A stretch of 33,913 nt of DNA, taken from the NCBI GenBank assembly GCA_020882975.1, contig JAHRFD010000044.1, positions 1-33,913 of the forward strand, written 5' to 3'. Shown piece after piece: positions 15,718 through 24,312 of this stretch. This stretch comes from Microcoleus sp. EPA2. Lineage in GTDB: Bacteria > Cyanobacteriota > Cyanobacteriia > Cyanobacteriales > Microcoleaceae. The first letter of the stretch is position 1. The number at the start of each line of letters is the position of its first letter. Under the pieces are notes generated by a model. The model ran no database searches, was not told the DNA's origin, and was given only the letters and a program-made list of their open reading frames with translations. Position numbers and translations under genes: made by a program.

Positions 15718-17142
15718 ATGTACGAAAAGATTGTAGCCCCGACAACTGGTTCTAAAATTACATTCAAAGACGGTTTGCCGATCGTCCCCAATGACCCGAT
15801 CGTTCCGTTCATTCGCGGTGACGGTACGGGTGTGGACTTGTGGCCAGCATCCCAGAAAGTCATGGATGCGGCTGTAGAAATGGCCTACGGGGGCGATCGC
15901 AAAATCAACTGGTTTAAAATATATGTAGGGGACGAAGCCTGCGATGTCTACGGTACATACCAATATCTCCCCCAAGATTCCTTAGACGCCATCAAAGAAT
16001 ACGGTGTCGCCATCAAAGGCCCCCTGACAACCCCCATAGGTGGCGGAATTCGATCGCTAAACGTAGCTTTGCGACAAATCTTTGACCTTTACGCCTGCGT
16101 GCGCCCATGCAAATATTATGATGGAACCCCATCATTACACAAAACTCCCGAACTGCTAGACGTCATTATTTACCGGGAAAATACAGAGGATATTTACCTC
16201 GGAATTGAATGGGCAAAAGATAGCGAAATCGGCAAAAAACTAATTGAATACATCAATAATGAATTAATTCCCGCCACACCAGAACACGGCAAAAAACAAA
16301 TTCGCCTCGATTCGGGAATAGGCATTAAACCCATTAGCAAAACCGGTTCTCAGCGCTTAGTACGGCGTGCCATTACCCACGCCTTGCGGTTGCCAAAAGA
16401 AAAGCAGCAAGTCACTTTGGTGCACAAAGGCAACATCATGAAATACACCGAAGGAGCATTCCGAGATTGGGGTTACGAATTAGCAACCACCGAATATCGC
16501 GCTGAGTGCGTCACCGAAAGAGAGTCTTGGATTCTGGGGAACAAAGAAAAAAATCCTGACCTTAGCTTAGAAGACAATGCCCGCCAAATAGACCCCGGAT
16601 TTGATGCTTTGACTCCCGAAAAACAAGCCAAAATAACTCAAGAAGTCGCTGATGTTTTAGCAGCTATTTGGGATAGTCACGGCGGTGGCAAGTGGAAAGA
16701 TAAAATCATGGTCAACGATAGAATTGCTGACAGTATTTTCCAACAAATTCAAACCAGACCCGCCGAATATTCGATTTTGGCGACAATGAATTTGAACGGC
16801 GATTATTTGTCCGATGCTGCTGCTGCAATTGTCGGCGGATTGGGCATGGGTCCCGGTGCTAATATTGGCGATGAATGTGCAGTTTTTGAGGCCACTCACG
16901 GTACTGCACCGAAACACGCTGGTTTGGATAAAGTTAATCCCGGTTCCCTGATTTTGTCTGGGGTGATGATGTTAGAATATATGGGATGGCAGGAAGCGGC
17001 AGACTTGATTAAAAAGGGTTTGGCTGCGGCTATTTCCAATGGTGAAGTTACCTATGATTTAGCCCGGTTGATGGAACCGCCGGTGCCAGAGTTAAAGTGT
17101 TCGGAGTTTGCGGATGCAATTATTAAGCATTTCGCAGATTGA
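15718..17142 (+). CDS. icd: NADP-dependent isocitrate dehydrogenase
   Basis: Converts isocitrate to 2-oxoglutarate with NADP, supplying the carbon skeleton for ammonium assimilation in cyanobacteria. The 474-residue length fits the cyanobacterial enzyme. Visible motifs are FIRGDGTGVD, the substrate loop GPLTTPIGGGIRSLNVALRQ with the conserved Ser, YRENTEDIY, HKGNIMKYTEGAF and the NADP region ATHGTAPKHAG. Upstream at 15597-15610 is GTT-N8-TAC, one base from the NtcA consensus GTA-N8-TAC; NtcA control of icd is known in other cyanobacteria, but no well-placed -10 follows here, so I do not call a site. Confidence 0.96.
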   Translation: MYEKIVAPTTGSKITFKDGLPIVPNDPIVPFIRGDGTGVDLWPASQKVMDAAVEMAYGGDRKINWFKIYVGDEACDVYGTYQYLPQDSLDAIKEYGVAIKGPLTTPIGGGIRSLNVALRQIFDLYACVRPCKYYDGTPSLHKTPELLDVIIYRENTEDIYLGIEWAKDSEIGKKLIEYINNELIPATPEHGKKQIRLDSGIGIKPISKTGSQRLVRRAITHALRLPKEKQQVTLVHKGNIMKYTEGAFRDWGYELATTEYRAECVTERESWILGNKEKNPDLSLEDNARQIDPGFDALTPEKQAKITQEVADVLAAIWDSHGGGKWKDKIMVNDRIADSIFQQIQTRPAEYSILATMNLNGDYLSDAAAAIVGGLGMGPGANIGDECAVFEATHGTAPKHAGLDKVNPGSLILSGVMMLEYMGWQEAADLIKKGLAAAISNGEVTYDLARLMEPPVPELKCSEFADAIIKHFAD

Positions 17143-17183
17143 GTTGGCAACAGAGGAAAAGGACACAACAGTGTTCATTGGTG

Positions 17184-17504
17184 TCAACTTAAGCCTGAAA
17201 CCCATGAGGAATATCGCTTTTGTTGGAGTCCAGATCCCCCCTAGCCCCCCTTCTTAAGGGACAGGAATCTTCTCAAAGTCCTAAAGAGGGCGGGCACTCT
17301 TGGCACCGCCCCTACAAGGGACAGGAATCTTCTCAAAGTCCTAAAGAGGGCGGGCACTCTTGGCACCGCCCCTACAAGGGGGGGGACAGGAATCTTCTCA
17401 AAGTCCCCCTTCCCCCCTTGGGGGGGGCTAGGGGGGGGTGGGGATTTAGGGGGATCGAGATTCGGGTAAAAGCGACATATATCAGAGGTTTCAGGCTTCA
17501 GTAG
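17184..17504. mobile_element. Foldback (MITE-like) element, copy 2, with internal duplication
   Basis: Starts with GTCAACTTAAGCCTGAAACC and ends with GGTTTCAGGCTTCAGTAG; the ends are imperfect inverted repeats of each other over at least 30 bases and match the ends of copy 1. Inner parts carry AGATCCCCCC / GGGGGATCGAGA. Compared with copy 1 the centre is enlarged by tandem copies of a 60-bp unit. The frame through it (17220-17504) encodes low-complexity peptide and is not a gene. Confidence 0.7.
17258..17407. repeat. 60-bp tandem duplication inside foldback element
   Basis: Two identical units of exactly 60 bp (for example 17261-17320 and 17321-17380, each starting ACAGGAATCTTCTCAAAGTC) and a partial third from 17386. 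The identity of the full units suggests a recent slippage or unequal crossover event. Confidence 0.9.
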
Positions 17505-17531
17505 TGTTCTGTCCCTACCGATGATATCTAT

Positions 17532-18146
17532 TTATGTTTGTGAAGCTGGAATTGCCATGCCGCGCTGTACAGCGGGACGTTGTTGCAAGGTTTCTACCCA
17601 GCGTTTGAGGTGGGGGTGATTGTCGAGGGTTAATCCTTGAAATTCATAAATGGCAACCCAGGGATAGGTAGCAATATCGGCAATTGAATAGTCGCCGCAG
17701 ATGTATTCGTATTTTGCTAGTTGATTGTCTAATACTCCATACAGTCGCAGGGTTTCTTTTTCGTAGCGTTGAATTGCATAGGGAATTGGTTCTGGTGCAA
17801 AGCGTTTGAAGTGGTTGAGTTGACCGAACATTGGCCCGACGCTGGCCATTTGAAACATCAACCATTCCATGACTTGAAAGTATTTATGTTTGTCCGTGGG
17901 TAGAAATCTGCCACTTTTTTCGGCAAGATAAATCAGGATTGCGCCAGACTCGAAGACGGTGATGCCATTATCGCGATCGACTATAGCAGGAATTTTACTA
18001 TTGGGGTTAATGGCAATGAATTCTGGGGTAAATTGGTCGTTTTTCCTAATGTCTATGACGTGCAGGTTGTAGGGTAAGCCTATTTCTTCGAGCATGATGG
18101 AGACTTTGCGACCGTTGGGTGTGGTAAAAGTGTAGAGTTCAATCAT
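17532..18146 (-). CDS. Glutathione S-transferase family protein (Nu/YghU-Ure2 type)
   Basis: A 204-residue protein with an N-terminal thioredoxin-fold domain (residues 1-83) carrying TTPNGRKV, the active-site region of Nu-class and Ure2-like GSTs, the NPNSKIPAIVD cis-proline loop and ESGAILIYLAEK, the glutathione gamma-glutamyl contact. The C-terminal helical domain (~88-200) includes GDYSIADIATYPWV. Nu-class enzymes act on disulfides and organic peroxides; the substrate here is unknown. It is divergent from the DUF2358 gene across 134 bases. Confidence 0.9.
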   Translation of the reverse strand: MIELYTFTTPNGRKVSIMLEEIGLPYNLHVIDIRKNDQFTPEFIAINPNSKIPAIVDRDNGITVFESGAILIYLAEKSGRFLPTDKHKYFQVMEWLMFQMASVGPMFGQLNHFKRFAPEPIPYAIQRYEKETLRLYGVLDNQLAKYEYICGDYSIADIATYPWVAIYEFQGLTLDNHPHLKRWVETLQQRPAVQRGMAIPASQT

Positions 18147-18280
18147 ACTTGTGATGTTAAGTTCTAAGTTGGGAAGGCAGTAAATAAACGAATATTATAT
18201 CATAATTTGGACTAAAATTGCGGCTTTTTTATTGATTGTGTTAAAATTATCTAATAATCATAGAATGGCGATCGCCCGCA

Positions 18281-18673
18281 ATGGACATTATTGAAATTCT
18301 CAAAGATGATTATCAAAGATTTCCTGAAAATCAGACTTACAGCATTTATGCCCAGGATGTCTATTTTGAAGACCCGGTGAATCGATTTACAGGAGTCGAT
18401 CGCTACCGCAAAATGATTGGGTTTATGGGGACTTTTTTTCAGGATGTAAATCTAGATTTACACGGAATTTCCCAGTCTGGAGATAGCATAGAAACCCGGT
18501 GGACTCTGAGTTGGTTCGCACCGCTACCTTGGCGGCCGAAAATGGCAATTAGCGGCAGGAGCGAACTGAAAGTCAATCCCGATGGTTTAATTGTTTCTCA
18601 CATCGATTACTGGAATTGTTCGCGGTTGGATGTGCTCAAACAATTGGTGTTTCCAGTCAAAACTAATGTATGA
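18281..18673 (+). CDS. DUF2358 (NTF2-like) protein
   Basis: A 130-residue soluble protein of the DUF2358 family, found in cyanobacteria and plastids, with an NTF2-like cone fold. It shows the typical opening DIIEILKDDYQRFPENQTYSIYAQDVYFEDPVNRFTG split by short loops, and the segment TRWTLSWFAPLPWRP. No enzyme activity is established for the family. The HIP1 octamer lies 4 bases upstream of the start. Length and start look normal. Confidence 0.85.
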   Translation: MDIIEILKDDYQRFPENQTYSIYAQDVYFEDPVNRFTGVDRYRKMIGFMGTFFQDVNLDLHGISQSGDSIETRWTLSWFAPLPWRPKMAISGRSELKVNPDGLIVSHIDYWNCSRLDVLKQLVFPVKTNV

Positions 18674-18694
18674 TTCTCAGCCGTTGGGCACAAA

Positions 18695-18759
18695 CAGAAA
18701 CCGGGTTTCTGCTGAGAAACTGTGAGTGAAAACCAGATATTGATAGAAACCCGGTTTCT
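18695..18759. repeat. Palindromic repeat pair
   Basis: CAGAAACCGGGTTTCTG (18695-18711) and AGAAACCCGGTTTCT (18745-18759) are two near-perfect palindromes of one sequence family separated by 33 bases, right after the DUF2358 stop. They can each form a hairpin or pair with each other. A dispersed repeat or a terminator; no T run follows. Confidence 0.6.
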
Positions 18760-18942
18760 CAAGCCTTGGCAACAAACAGAATAACTTTAATTTGTATTGA
18801 CATTGCACCAATTTAATGAATCGCCCGAAATGCGCCATGCCCCACAGGGCGATCGCCCAAATTAAATCCGCCACTAAATTAATCTCTGTTACATAACGTT
18901 ACAATATAGGAGTAAAGAACTTTCAGGCGAGCTAAACAATCA

Positions 18943-20115
18943 ATGCGCTTAATATTAATGACCGGAAAAGGCGGCGTGGGTAAAACATCCGTAGCCGCCG
19001 CCACAGGGCTGCGGTGTGCCGAATTGGGATACAAAACCCTAGTGCTGAGCACCGATCCCGCCCACTCCCTAGCCGACAGCTTCGACATGGAACTCGGCCA
19101 CGATTCCCGACAGGTGAAACCGAACTTGTGGGGAGCAGAATTAGACGCTCTCAGGGAATTAGAAGGCAATTGGGGAGCAGTTAAACGCTACATTACTCAA
19201 GTATTGCGCGCCCAGGGACTCGAAGGCGTGCAAGCTGAAGAATTGGCCATCCTGCCCGGAATGGATGAAATCTTCGGTTTAGTGCGCATGAAGCGGCATT
19301 ACGACGAAGGCGAATTCGATGTTTTAATTATCGATTCTGCTCCCACTGGTACAGCATTGAGACTGCTAAGTTTGCCGGAAGTTGGCGGCTGGTACATGAG
19401 AAAATTTTACAAGCCACTGCAAGGCATATCCGCAGCCCTGAGACCTTTAGTGGAACCGATTTTTAGACCGATTGCCGGTTTTTCTTTGCCAGACAAAGAG
19501 GTGATGGATGCACCTTATGAATTTTACGAACAAATTGAAGCATTGGAAAAGATTTTAACTGACAATGCTGTTACCTCAGTTAGGTTAGTTACTAATCCTG
19601 AAAAAATGGTGATTAAAGAATCTTTGCGCGCTCATGCCTATTTGAGTTTGTACAATGTAGCCACAGATTTAGTCGTAGCAAACCGGATTATTCCCGCAGA
19701 AGTAACTGACCCATTTTTCAAACGCTGGAAAGAAAACCAGGAGCAGTACCGTCAGGAAATTCACTCGGATTTCATGCCACTTCCAGTTAAAGAAGTACCG
19801 CTTTATTCCGAAGAAATGTGCGGTTTGGCAGCTTTGGAAAGGTTGAAAGAAACCCTTTACAAAGACGAAGACCCCAGTCAAGTTTATTACAAAGAAAATA
19901 CGATTAAGATTGTACAAGAAAACAATCAATACAGTCTGGAACTGTATTTGCCGGGAATTGCTAAGAATCAGATTCAGTTGAGCAAAACCGGAGATGAGTT
20001 GAATGTTAGGATTGGGAATCACCGCCGGAATTTGGTATTGCCGCAAGCTTTAGCGGCGCTGCAACCTTCCGGGGCGAAGATGGAGGATGATTATTTGAAG
20101 ATTAAGTTTGCTTGA
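18943..20115 (+). CDS. Get3d-type ATPase (TRC40/ArsA family) with alpha-crystallin domain
   Basis: A 390-residue P-loop ATPase. Residues 1-300 are a Get3/ArsA ATPase with the deviant Walker A GKGGVGKTS (residues 8-16), switch regions STDPAHSLADSFD and DSAPTGTALRLLSLPE. There is no CxxC zinc motif as in eukaryotic Get3. Residues ~310-390 form a small-heat-shock (alpha-crystallin-like) domain (YSLELYLPGIAK, DELNVRIGNHRRNLVLP). This fusion is the Get3d architecture of cyanobacteria and plants; the client is not known, and roles in protein targeting or tetrapyrrole-related chemistry are speculation. ATG 18943 puts the P-loop at its usual place. Confidence 0.9.
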   Translation: MRLILMTGKGGVGKTSVAAATGLRCAELGYKTLVLSTDPAHSLADSFDMELGHDSRQVKPNLWGAELDALRELEGNWGAVKRYITQVLRAQGLEGVQAEELAILPGMDEIFGLVRMKRHYDEGEFDVLIIDSAPTGTALRLLSLPEVGGWYMRKFYKPLQGISAALRPLVEPIFRPIAGFSLPDKEVMDAPYEFYEQIEALEKILTDNAVTSVRLVTNPEKMVIKESLRAHAYLSLYNVATDLVVANRIIPAEVTDPFFKRWKENQEQYRQEIHSDFMPLPVKEVPLYSEEMCGLAALERLKETLYKDEDPSQVYYKENTIKIVQENNQYSLELYLPGIAKNQIQLSKTGDELNVRIGNHRRNLVLPQALAALQPSGAKMEDDYLKIKFA

Positions 20116-20137
20116 TTATAGCAATCCTAAATCAGCA

Positions 20138-20207
20138 AGGGCGAAGCATGACCGCAGACAATTTATTAGTGATAATTTGAGATTTACTGAGGTCATGCTT
20201 CTCCCCT
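20138..20207. repeat. Long inverted repeat after the Get3d gene
   Basis: AGGG-C-GAAGCATGACC (20138-20153) pairs with GGTCATGCTTC-TC-CCCT (20191-20207): an uninterrupted 11-bp stem extended by 4 more base pairs past a small internal loop, loop of 37 bases. It could act as a terminator or be a small foldback element. Confidence 0.6.
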
Positions 20208-20563
20208 AGGAATATATTGGCAAAAATGAGATGCACCTACTTCACTTTTCAATCTGCTGAAGTTTTTCTTGTACAACTCTTGGCAAAGTTTCTTCCAAAG
20301 GCTCAGAACTCTGCTTTCATGACTATTCCTCTCCTTCTTCTTTTCCATCCTCTGTGCTCTCTGTGCCCTCTGCGGTTCCTTAACTCTTTCCCCCATTCAC
20401 CTCAATTTTTGGCGATCGACCATGACACCAATAAAAAGTCTTGTTTGTGTCCCGACTAATTGTGTATCATATTGCAGAGAAACAAAACTGTTGTATCCCT
20501 ACCTAATTATTTTCCTTACGAATCATATCTTTAGCTAGTTTTCCATCCAGTTCTGAAAAAATT
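20208..20563. other. Intergenic stretch, repeat-like, no gene seen
   Basis: Short frames lack support. Around 20340-20385 it contains a CT-rich dispersed element (CTCTGTGCTCTCTGTGCCCT followed by CTGCGG) of a kind common in cyanobacterial spacers. Nothing else recognised before the oxygenase start. Confidence 0.5.
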
Positions 20564-21505
20564 ATGACTTACACTCCACCGCAAATTAAACCCCAAGATG
20601 TCAAAGTTAAAATCCTGCTCGCGGGCGGACATCAATGCACAATTAGCCTCAAATCTGACACACCCTTATTGCACAATCTGGTTAAAACCTTAGTCGATCG
20701 CACCCAACAGAACCCCAGTTTTCCCACATTATTTCAGATTCCCATAGACGAAGGGCGCTCCGCACTTTGTTTCCCCAGCGAACACCTAGTGGGATTAGTC
20801 ACCGAACCGCCCATTTACTTAGCTCAACTGCCACCACCCCAGCCCGAAGTTCCGGTAGAATATTCCCCAGAAATTCCCCTAGAGATTCCTACAATTCCTG
20901 CTCAAGTAAACGACGACTTAATATCTCGCTACGCCCAAATTGACAACTTCCTTACTGCCAGCGAAAAAAATAAACTCATCAAATATGTTTTAGCAAAAGA
21001 ATCAGAATTTGTGAGTACCAGCACCTCAACCAAGGCTGAAGATTATCGGCGTTCTATGGTTCTCCATTCCTTCCCCGAATTTTCCCAATTGATGATTAAT
21101 CGCATTAAAGCTATTCTCCCCGACGTGCTGCGAAAATTAAACTTACCTTCATTTTCTGTGGGTGATATAGAAGCTCAATTAACGATGCACAATGACAATA
21201 ATTATTACAAGCTTCATAACGATAGTGGCTCTCCAGACACAGCAAGCAGATTTTTTACCTATGTTTACTATTTCAATCGAGAACCCAAGGCTTTTACTGG
21301 CGGAGAATTGCTGATTTATGATAGCAAAATTGAGAACAATTTTTATGTAGCGGCTGATTCTTTTAAAACTGTTGAACCTCGTAATAATAGCATCGTATTT
21401 TTTCTGAGTCGCTATATGCACGAAGTTTTGCCAGTTAGTTGTCCCTCGAAAGCTTTTGCTGACAGTCGCTTTACGATTAATGGTTGGGTAAGGCGAACAG
21501 ATTGA
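20564..21505 (+). CDS. 2OG-Fe(II) oxygenase (prolyl 4-hydroxylase type) with N-terminal extension
   Basis: A 313-residue protein. The C-terminal half (~125-310) is a P4Hc double-stranded beta helix with iron ligands His218 and Asp220 (LHND), His286 (RYMHEV), and Arg302 for 2-oxoglutarate; GGELLIYD and YVYYFN are typical of the family. Residues 1-95 are a separate beta-rich domain, followed by a Pro/Glu-rich linker (~88-112). Family members hydroxylate protein or peptide side chains. The target is unknown; the N-terminal domain may choose it. Convergent with the ankyrin gene across a long inverted repeat. Confidence 0.85.
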   Translation: MTYTPPQIKPQDVKVKILLAGGHQCTISLKSDTPLLHNLVKTLVDRTQQNPSFPTLFQIPIDEGRSALCFPSEHLVGLVTEPPIYLAQLPPPQPEVPVEYSPEIPLEIPTIPAQVNDDLISRYAQIDNFLTASEKNKLIKYVLAKESEFVSTSTSTKAEDYRRSMVLHSFPEFSQLMINRIKAILPDVLRKLNLPSFSVGDIEAQLTMHNDNNYYKLHNDSGSPDTASRFFTYVYYFNREPKAFTGGELLIYDSKIENNFYVAADSFKTVEPRNNSIVFFLSRYMHEVLPVSCPSKAFADSRFTINGWVRRTD

Positions 21506-21506
21506 G

Positions 21507-21575
21507 GTTGGTAGTAAGGACTAAGGTCGCGATCGCTCGTCAGACAAAGAAAGGACAGAAGTCCTTACTACCAAC
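21507..21575. repeat. Perfect 16-bp inverted repeat between convergent genes
   Basis: GTTGGTAGTAAGGACT (21507-21522) and AGTCCTTACTACCAAC (21560-21575) are exact inverted copies; the 37-base loop contains a HIP1 octamer. It sits between the oxygenase stop and the ankyrin stop and could end transcription from both sides; it is also similar to dispersed repeats in related genomes (from memory). Confidence 0.8.
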
Positions 21576-21593
21576 TTAAGGATAACACCAATA

Positions 21594-23075
21594 TTATTCT
21601 CTGGCTCCAGCACTTTTGAGCAGTTTCACCACATCTTTATAACCGTTAAATTCAGCCAGCATTAAAGCCGTATAATTCCCCAAATTTTTATGATTTATAT
21701 CCGCACCCGCATCAATTAAAATCTTGACAACACTGACAGCACCCCGATGGGCTGCCCACATTAAAGCAGTGGCACCGGAAGCATCCCGCCTATTGACATC
21801 AGCACCGTTGTCAACTAATAATTGGGCGATCGCCACATGACCTCGAATACAAGCTTTCATTAAAGCCGTTTTTCCTTGCTCCCCTGCGATATTAGGGTCA
21901 ACACCACCTTCGAGCAAAGCCTTTACTGTCTCAGTATGTCCTTGAAAAGCCGCCAGAGTTAAAGCAGTCTCCTCAAAGTTTTTAGCATTCAGAAAATCAG
22001 CATTATCGTGATTGACTTTTTGCAACAAAGCTGATACTATCGCACTGTAACCGTGAACAGCAGCCACGAGTAACGGAGTATCGCCCAACCGATTTCTAGC
22101 CACAACACTAGCGCCACGGTTTAACAGCAATTCCACAACATCCTCATAGCCTTCGACAACAGCGAAATTTAAAGCAGTTTCATCATCTTTGTCCTTAGCA
22201 TTGATATCGGCGCCAGCATCGAGTAAGATATGGGCGATCGGCAAATTTCCCCCAGCAGCAGCCGCCATCAAAGCCGTTCCCCCATCCCCATTTTTCCCAT
22301 TCACATCAGCACCGGCACGCAGCAAAACCTGCACCACATCAATATGACCAAAATCAGCAGCCAAAGTTAAAGCAGTTTCACCATCTTTATCTGGAATTCC
22401 GACATTAGCACCCTCCGCTAACAACACCTCTACCACGGACAAATTACCCGCAGCAGCAGCCTCCATCAAAGCAGTTTTGCTATCGGAATTTTTAACATTA
22501 GCATCAGCGCCACAATTGAGCAAAATTCGGATAATTTCCGGGCGACCTTGACTAACTACTAAAAATAGGATAGAATTATCTGCAACAGCACCCGCATCAG
22601 CCAAAGCTTTGACAATAGCTTGATTCCCCGATAAAGCAGCTATTTTCAGAGCAGAGTCTCCATCGCGATCGCGCACGTTCACATCAGCATCAGCAGCAAG
22701 TAACAGTCGCACCACATTGATATCACCTTTGAGGCAAGCCGCCATCAAAGCCGTACTCCCATCATCATTTTTAGCATTAACATCGGCCCCTCCAGCCAAC
22801 AACAGTCGCACAGAATCAGCCTGCTTGTGAGCGGCGGCAAGCATCAAAGCCGTCAGCCCAAAACGCCTTCTGACATGATTGACATTAGCGCCATTATTTA
22901 GTAGAATACGCACGATTTCGGCATAGCCCTTTTGGGCCGCAAACATCAAAGCTGTCGTCCCCTCAGAGTCTTTGGAGTCAGGATTAACACCCTTAGCGAG
23001 TAAGGCTTGTACGTGAATAATGTTGCCAGTTTTGGCAGCTTGGATTAATAAAGCGTCTTGTTTAGTCGCAGGCAT
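21594..23075 (-). CDS. Ankyrin-repeat protein
   Basis: A 493-residue protein made almost wholly of about 14 ankyrin repeats of 33 residues (pattern DGETALTLAADFGHIDVVQV then LLRAGADVN). The repeats are regular, with one slightly longer unit near residues 350-370 (KVNHDNADFLNAKNFEETAL). No signal peptide, membrane segment or enzyme domain. Ankyrin stacks bind proteins; the partner is unknown. The start MPATKQDALLIQAAKTGN gives a typical capping helix. Divergent from the DUF4079 gene across 96 bases. Confidence 0.92.
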   Translation of the reverse strand: MPATKQDALLIQAAKTGNIIHVQALLAKGVNPDSKDSEGTTALMFAAQKGYAEIVRILLNNGANVNHVRRRFGLTALMLAAAHKQADSVRLLLAGGADVNAKNDDGSTALMAACLKGDINVVRLLLAADADVNVRDRDGDSALKIAALSGNQAIVKALADAGAVADNSILFLVVSQGRPEIIRILLNCGADANVKNSDSKTALMEAAAAGNLSVVEVLLAEGANVGIPDKDGETALTLAADFGHIDVVQVLLRAGADVNGKNGDGGTALMAAAAGGNLPIAHILLDAGADINAKDKDDETALNFAVVEGYEDVVELLLNRGASVVARNRLGDTPLLVAAVHGYSAIVSALLQKVNHDNADFLNAKNFEETALTLAAFQGHTETVKALLEGGVDPNIAGEQGKTALMKACIRGHVAIAQLLVDNGADVNRRDASGATALMWAAHRGAVSVVKILIDAGADINHKNLGNYTALMLAEFNGYKDVVKLLKSAGARE

Positions 23076-23171
23076 AACAGTGTCTCATTTTATATATTTG
23101 TACCGTCGCATGAGACGGCCTGACTGGTATGCTAAGTTTTATGAAGTATTTTTGCTAATCCTGAAAACACC

Positions 23172-23642
23172 ATGAATCTGGAAATTCCGCAGTCTGTGAA
23201 AGTTTGGAGCCAATTTTTCCACCCAGTGTTAATGTGGGTATTGCTAGCAATCTCATTTTATGCTTTGTATCTCGGCGTTCAAATCCGGCGCACCAGGAGT
23301 GCTGAAGGCGAAGTCAAGAAAGAGTTAATTAAGGGCAAATTCAACCTGAAGCATCACCAGATGGGCTCTTTGCTGCTAGCCTTGATGGTAACGGGTTCGA
23401 TCGGCGGTATGGCTGTCACCTACATCAATAACGGCAAATTGTTCGTGGGTTCCCACTTGCTAGCAGGGTTAGGGATGACGGCAATTATTGCCATATCTGC
23501 GTCGCTGACTCCTTTGATGCAAAAAGGCAATGATTTTGCCAGATATACTCACATCTTTCTGAATGTTGCGCTTTTGGGGCTGTTTGGCTGGCAAGCGGTA
23601 ACAGGCGTAGAAATCGTGCAGAGAATTATCAGTAAAATGTGA
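23172..23642 (+). CDS. DUF4079 membrane protein
   Basis: A 156-residue protein with four predicted membrane helices (~residues 16-35, 63-82, 92-113, 126-146) and conserved-looking histidines (FHPVLMW, HHQMG, GSHLLAG, YTHIFLN) in or near the helices. The pattern fits DUF4079, a small cyanobacterial and plastid membrane family resembling heme-binding four-helix proteins; heme binding here is inference from the histidines. Function unknown. Full length by comparison with what I know of the family. Confidence 0.8.
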   Translation: MNLEIPQSVKVWSQFFHPVLMWVLLAISFYALYLGVQIRRTRSAEGEVKKELIKGKFNLKHHQMGSLLLALMVTGSIGGMAVTYINNGKLFVGSHLLAGLGMTAIIAISASLTPLMQKGNDFARYTHIFLNVALLGLFGWQAVTGVEIVQRIISKM

Positions 23643-23661
23643 TCGTTTGGGTAAGATTGCT

Positions 23662-23693
23662 AATTGCTAATTGCCTTGGGGCGATTAGCAATT
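23662..23693 (+). terminator. Inverted repeat after DUF4079 gene
   Basis: AATTGCTAAT (23662-23671) pairs perfectly with ATTAGCAATT (23684-23693) around a 12-base loop; a run of seven T follows about 12 bases later. Possible terminator. Confidence 0.45.
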
Positions 23694-23745
23694 GAATTGT
23701 CATATTTTTTTAGATGCTTTAATAGCCAAACGTTCCTGGGGATGA

Positions 23746-23792
23746 TATAATAGACTAAAGTTAAATTGATTTGAATAGTAATAATATCAATT
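23746..23792 (+). promoter_or_regulatory. Extended -10 and operator-like repeat before the toxin-antitoxin pair
   Basis: TGATATAAT (TATAAT at 23746-23751) is an extended -10 element. Just downstream, AATTGAT (23764-23770) and ATCAATT (23786-23792) form an inverted repeat with a 15-base spacer. An operator at this place would fit autoregulation of the following pair. Confidence 0.45.
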
Positions 23793-23829
23793 GTGGAGAC
23801 AGTTTTTTTGAGAGAAAAGAAGGAAATCT

Positions 23830-24312
23830 ATGCTGGAAACCCTGATTAAGTATTTTGTTTACGCAACCAAAGGCTATATTACAAAAACGCAGTTAATCAA
23901 ATTTTTGTACTTAGCGGATCTTTATGCGGTCAAATGGACAGAAAAACAGCTTACTGATTTAGATTGGCGTTATTATCGCTATGGGCCTTGGAATGAAGAC
24001 ATTGACGCTGCTTTAAATCAAATGAATGGCAAAGAGATTTTGCAAGAATCTCAGGGAGAGACTATCTTCGTCAGACGTGGTGAGGGAGCAGGTAGTGTCG
24101 ATAATTTAGAGTTACCTTTAGGCCTCAAGCTAATGCTTGACAACATCAGGAGAGAATGGGCTGGTTCAGGAGAGGATAAACTGAAGCAGTTACTAGAATA
24201 TGTTTATAGCACTGCTCCCATGCTTGAGGTTAAAGATAGCCATAAATCAGAGGAACAGGTGAGACTGAATCTCTACAAAGAAAGAGAAAAGTTAATGAGT
24301 GAATTGGGGTGA
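23830..24312 (+). CDS. Panacea-domain antitoxin (SocA/DUF4065-like)
   Basis: A 160-residue protein. The opening helices (IKYFVYATKGYITKTQLIKF, then LYLADLYAVKWTEKQLTDLD) and RYYRYGPWNEDI are the signature of the Panacea/DUF4065 fold, an antitoxin domain that pairs with many unrelated toxins. Strong ribosome site AAGGAA 7 bases before ATG. Its 3' end overlaps the toxin-like gene by 14 bases, the usual layout of a two-gene toxin-antitoxin operon. It should bind and neutralise the product of the next gene. An extended -10 and an inverted repeat lie upstream. Confidence 0.75.
   Translation: MLETLIKYFVYATKGYITKTQLIKFLYLADLYAVKWTEKQLTDLDWRYYRYGPWNEDIDAALNQMNGKEILQESQGETIFVRRGEGAGSVDNLELPLGLKLMLDNIRREWAGSGEDKLKQLLEYVYSTAPMLEVKDSHKSEEQVRLNLYKEREKLMSELG

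Noticed and set aside
17220..17504. Open frame of 94 codons
   Set aside because: It lies in the foldback element and repeats every 20 codons because of the 60-bp duplication.
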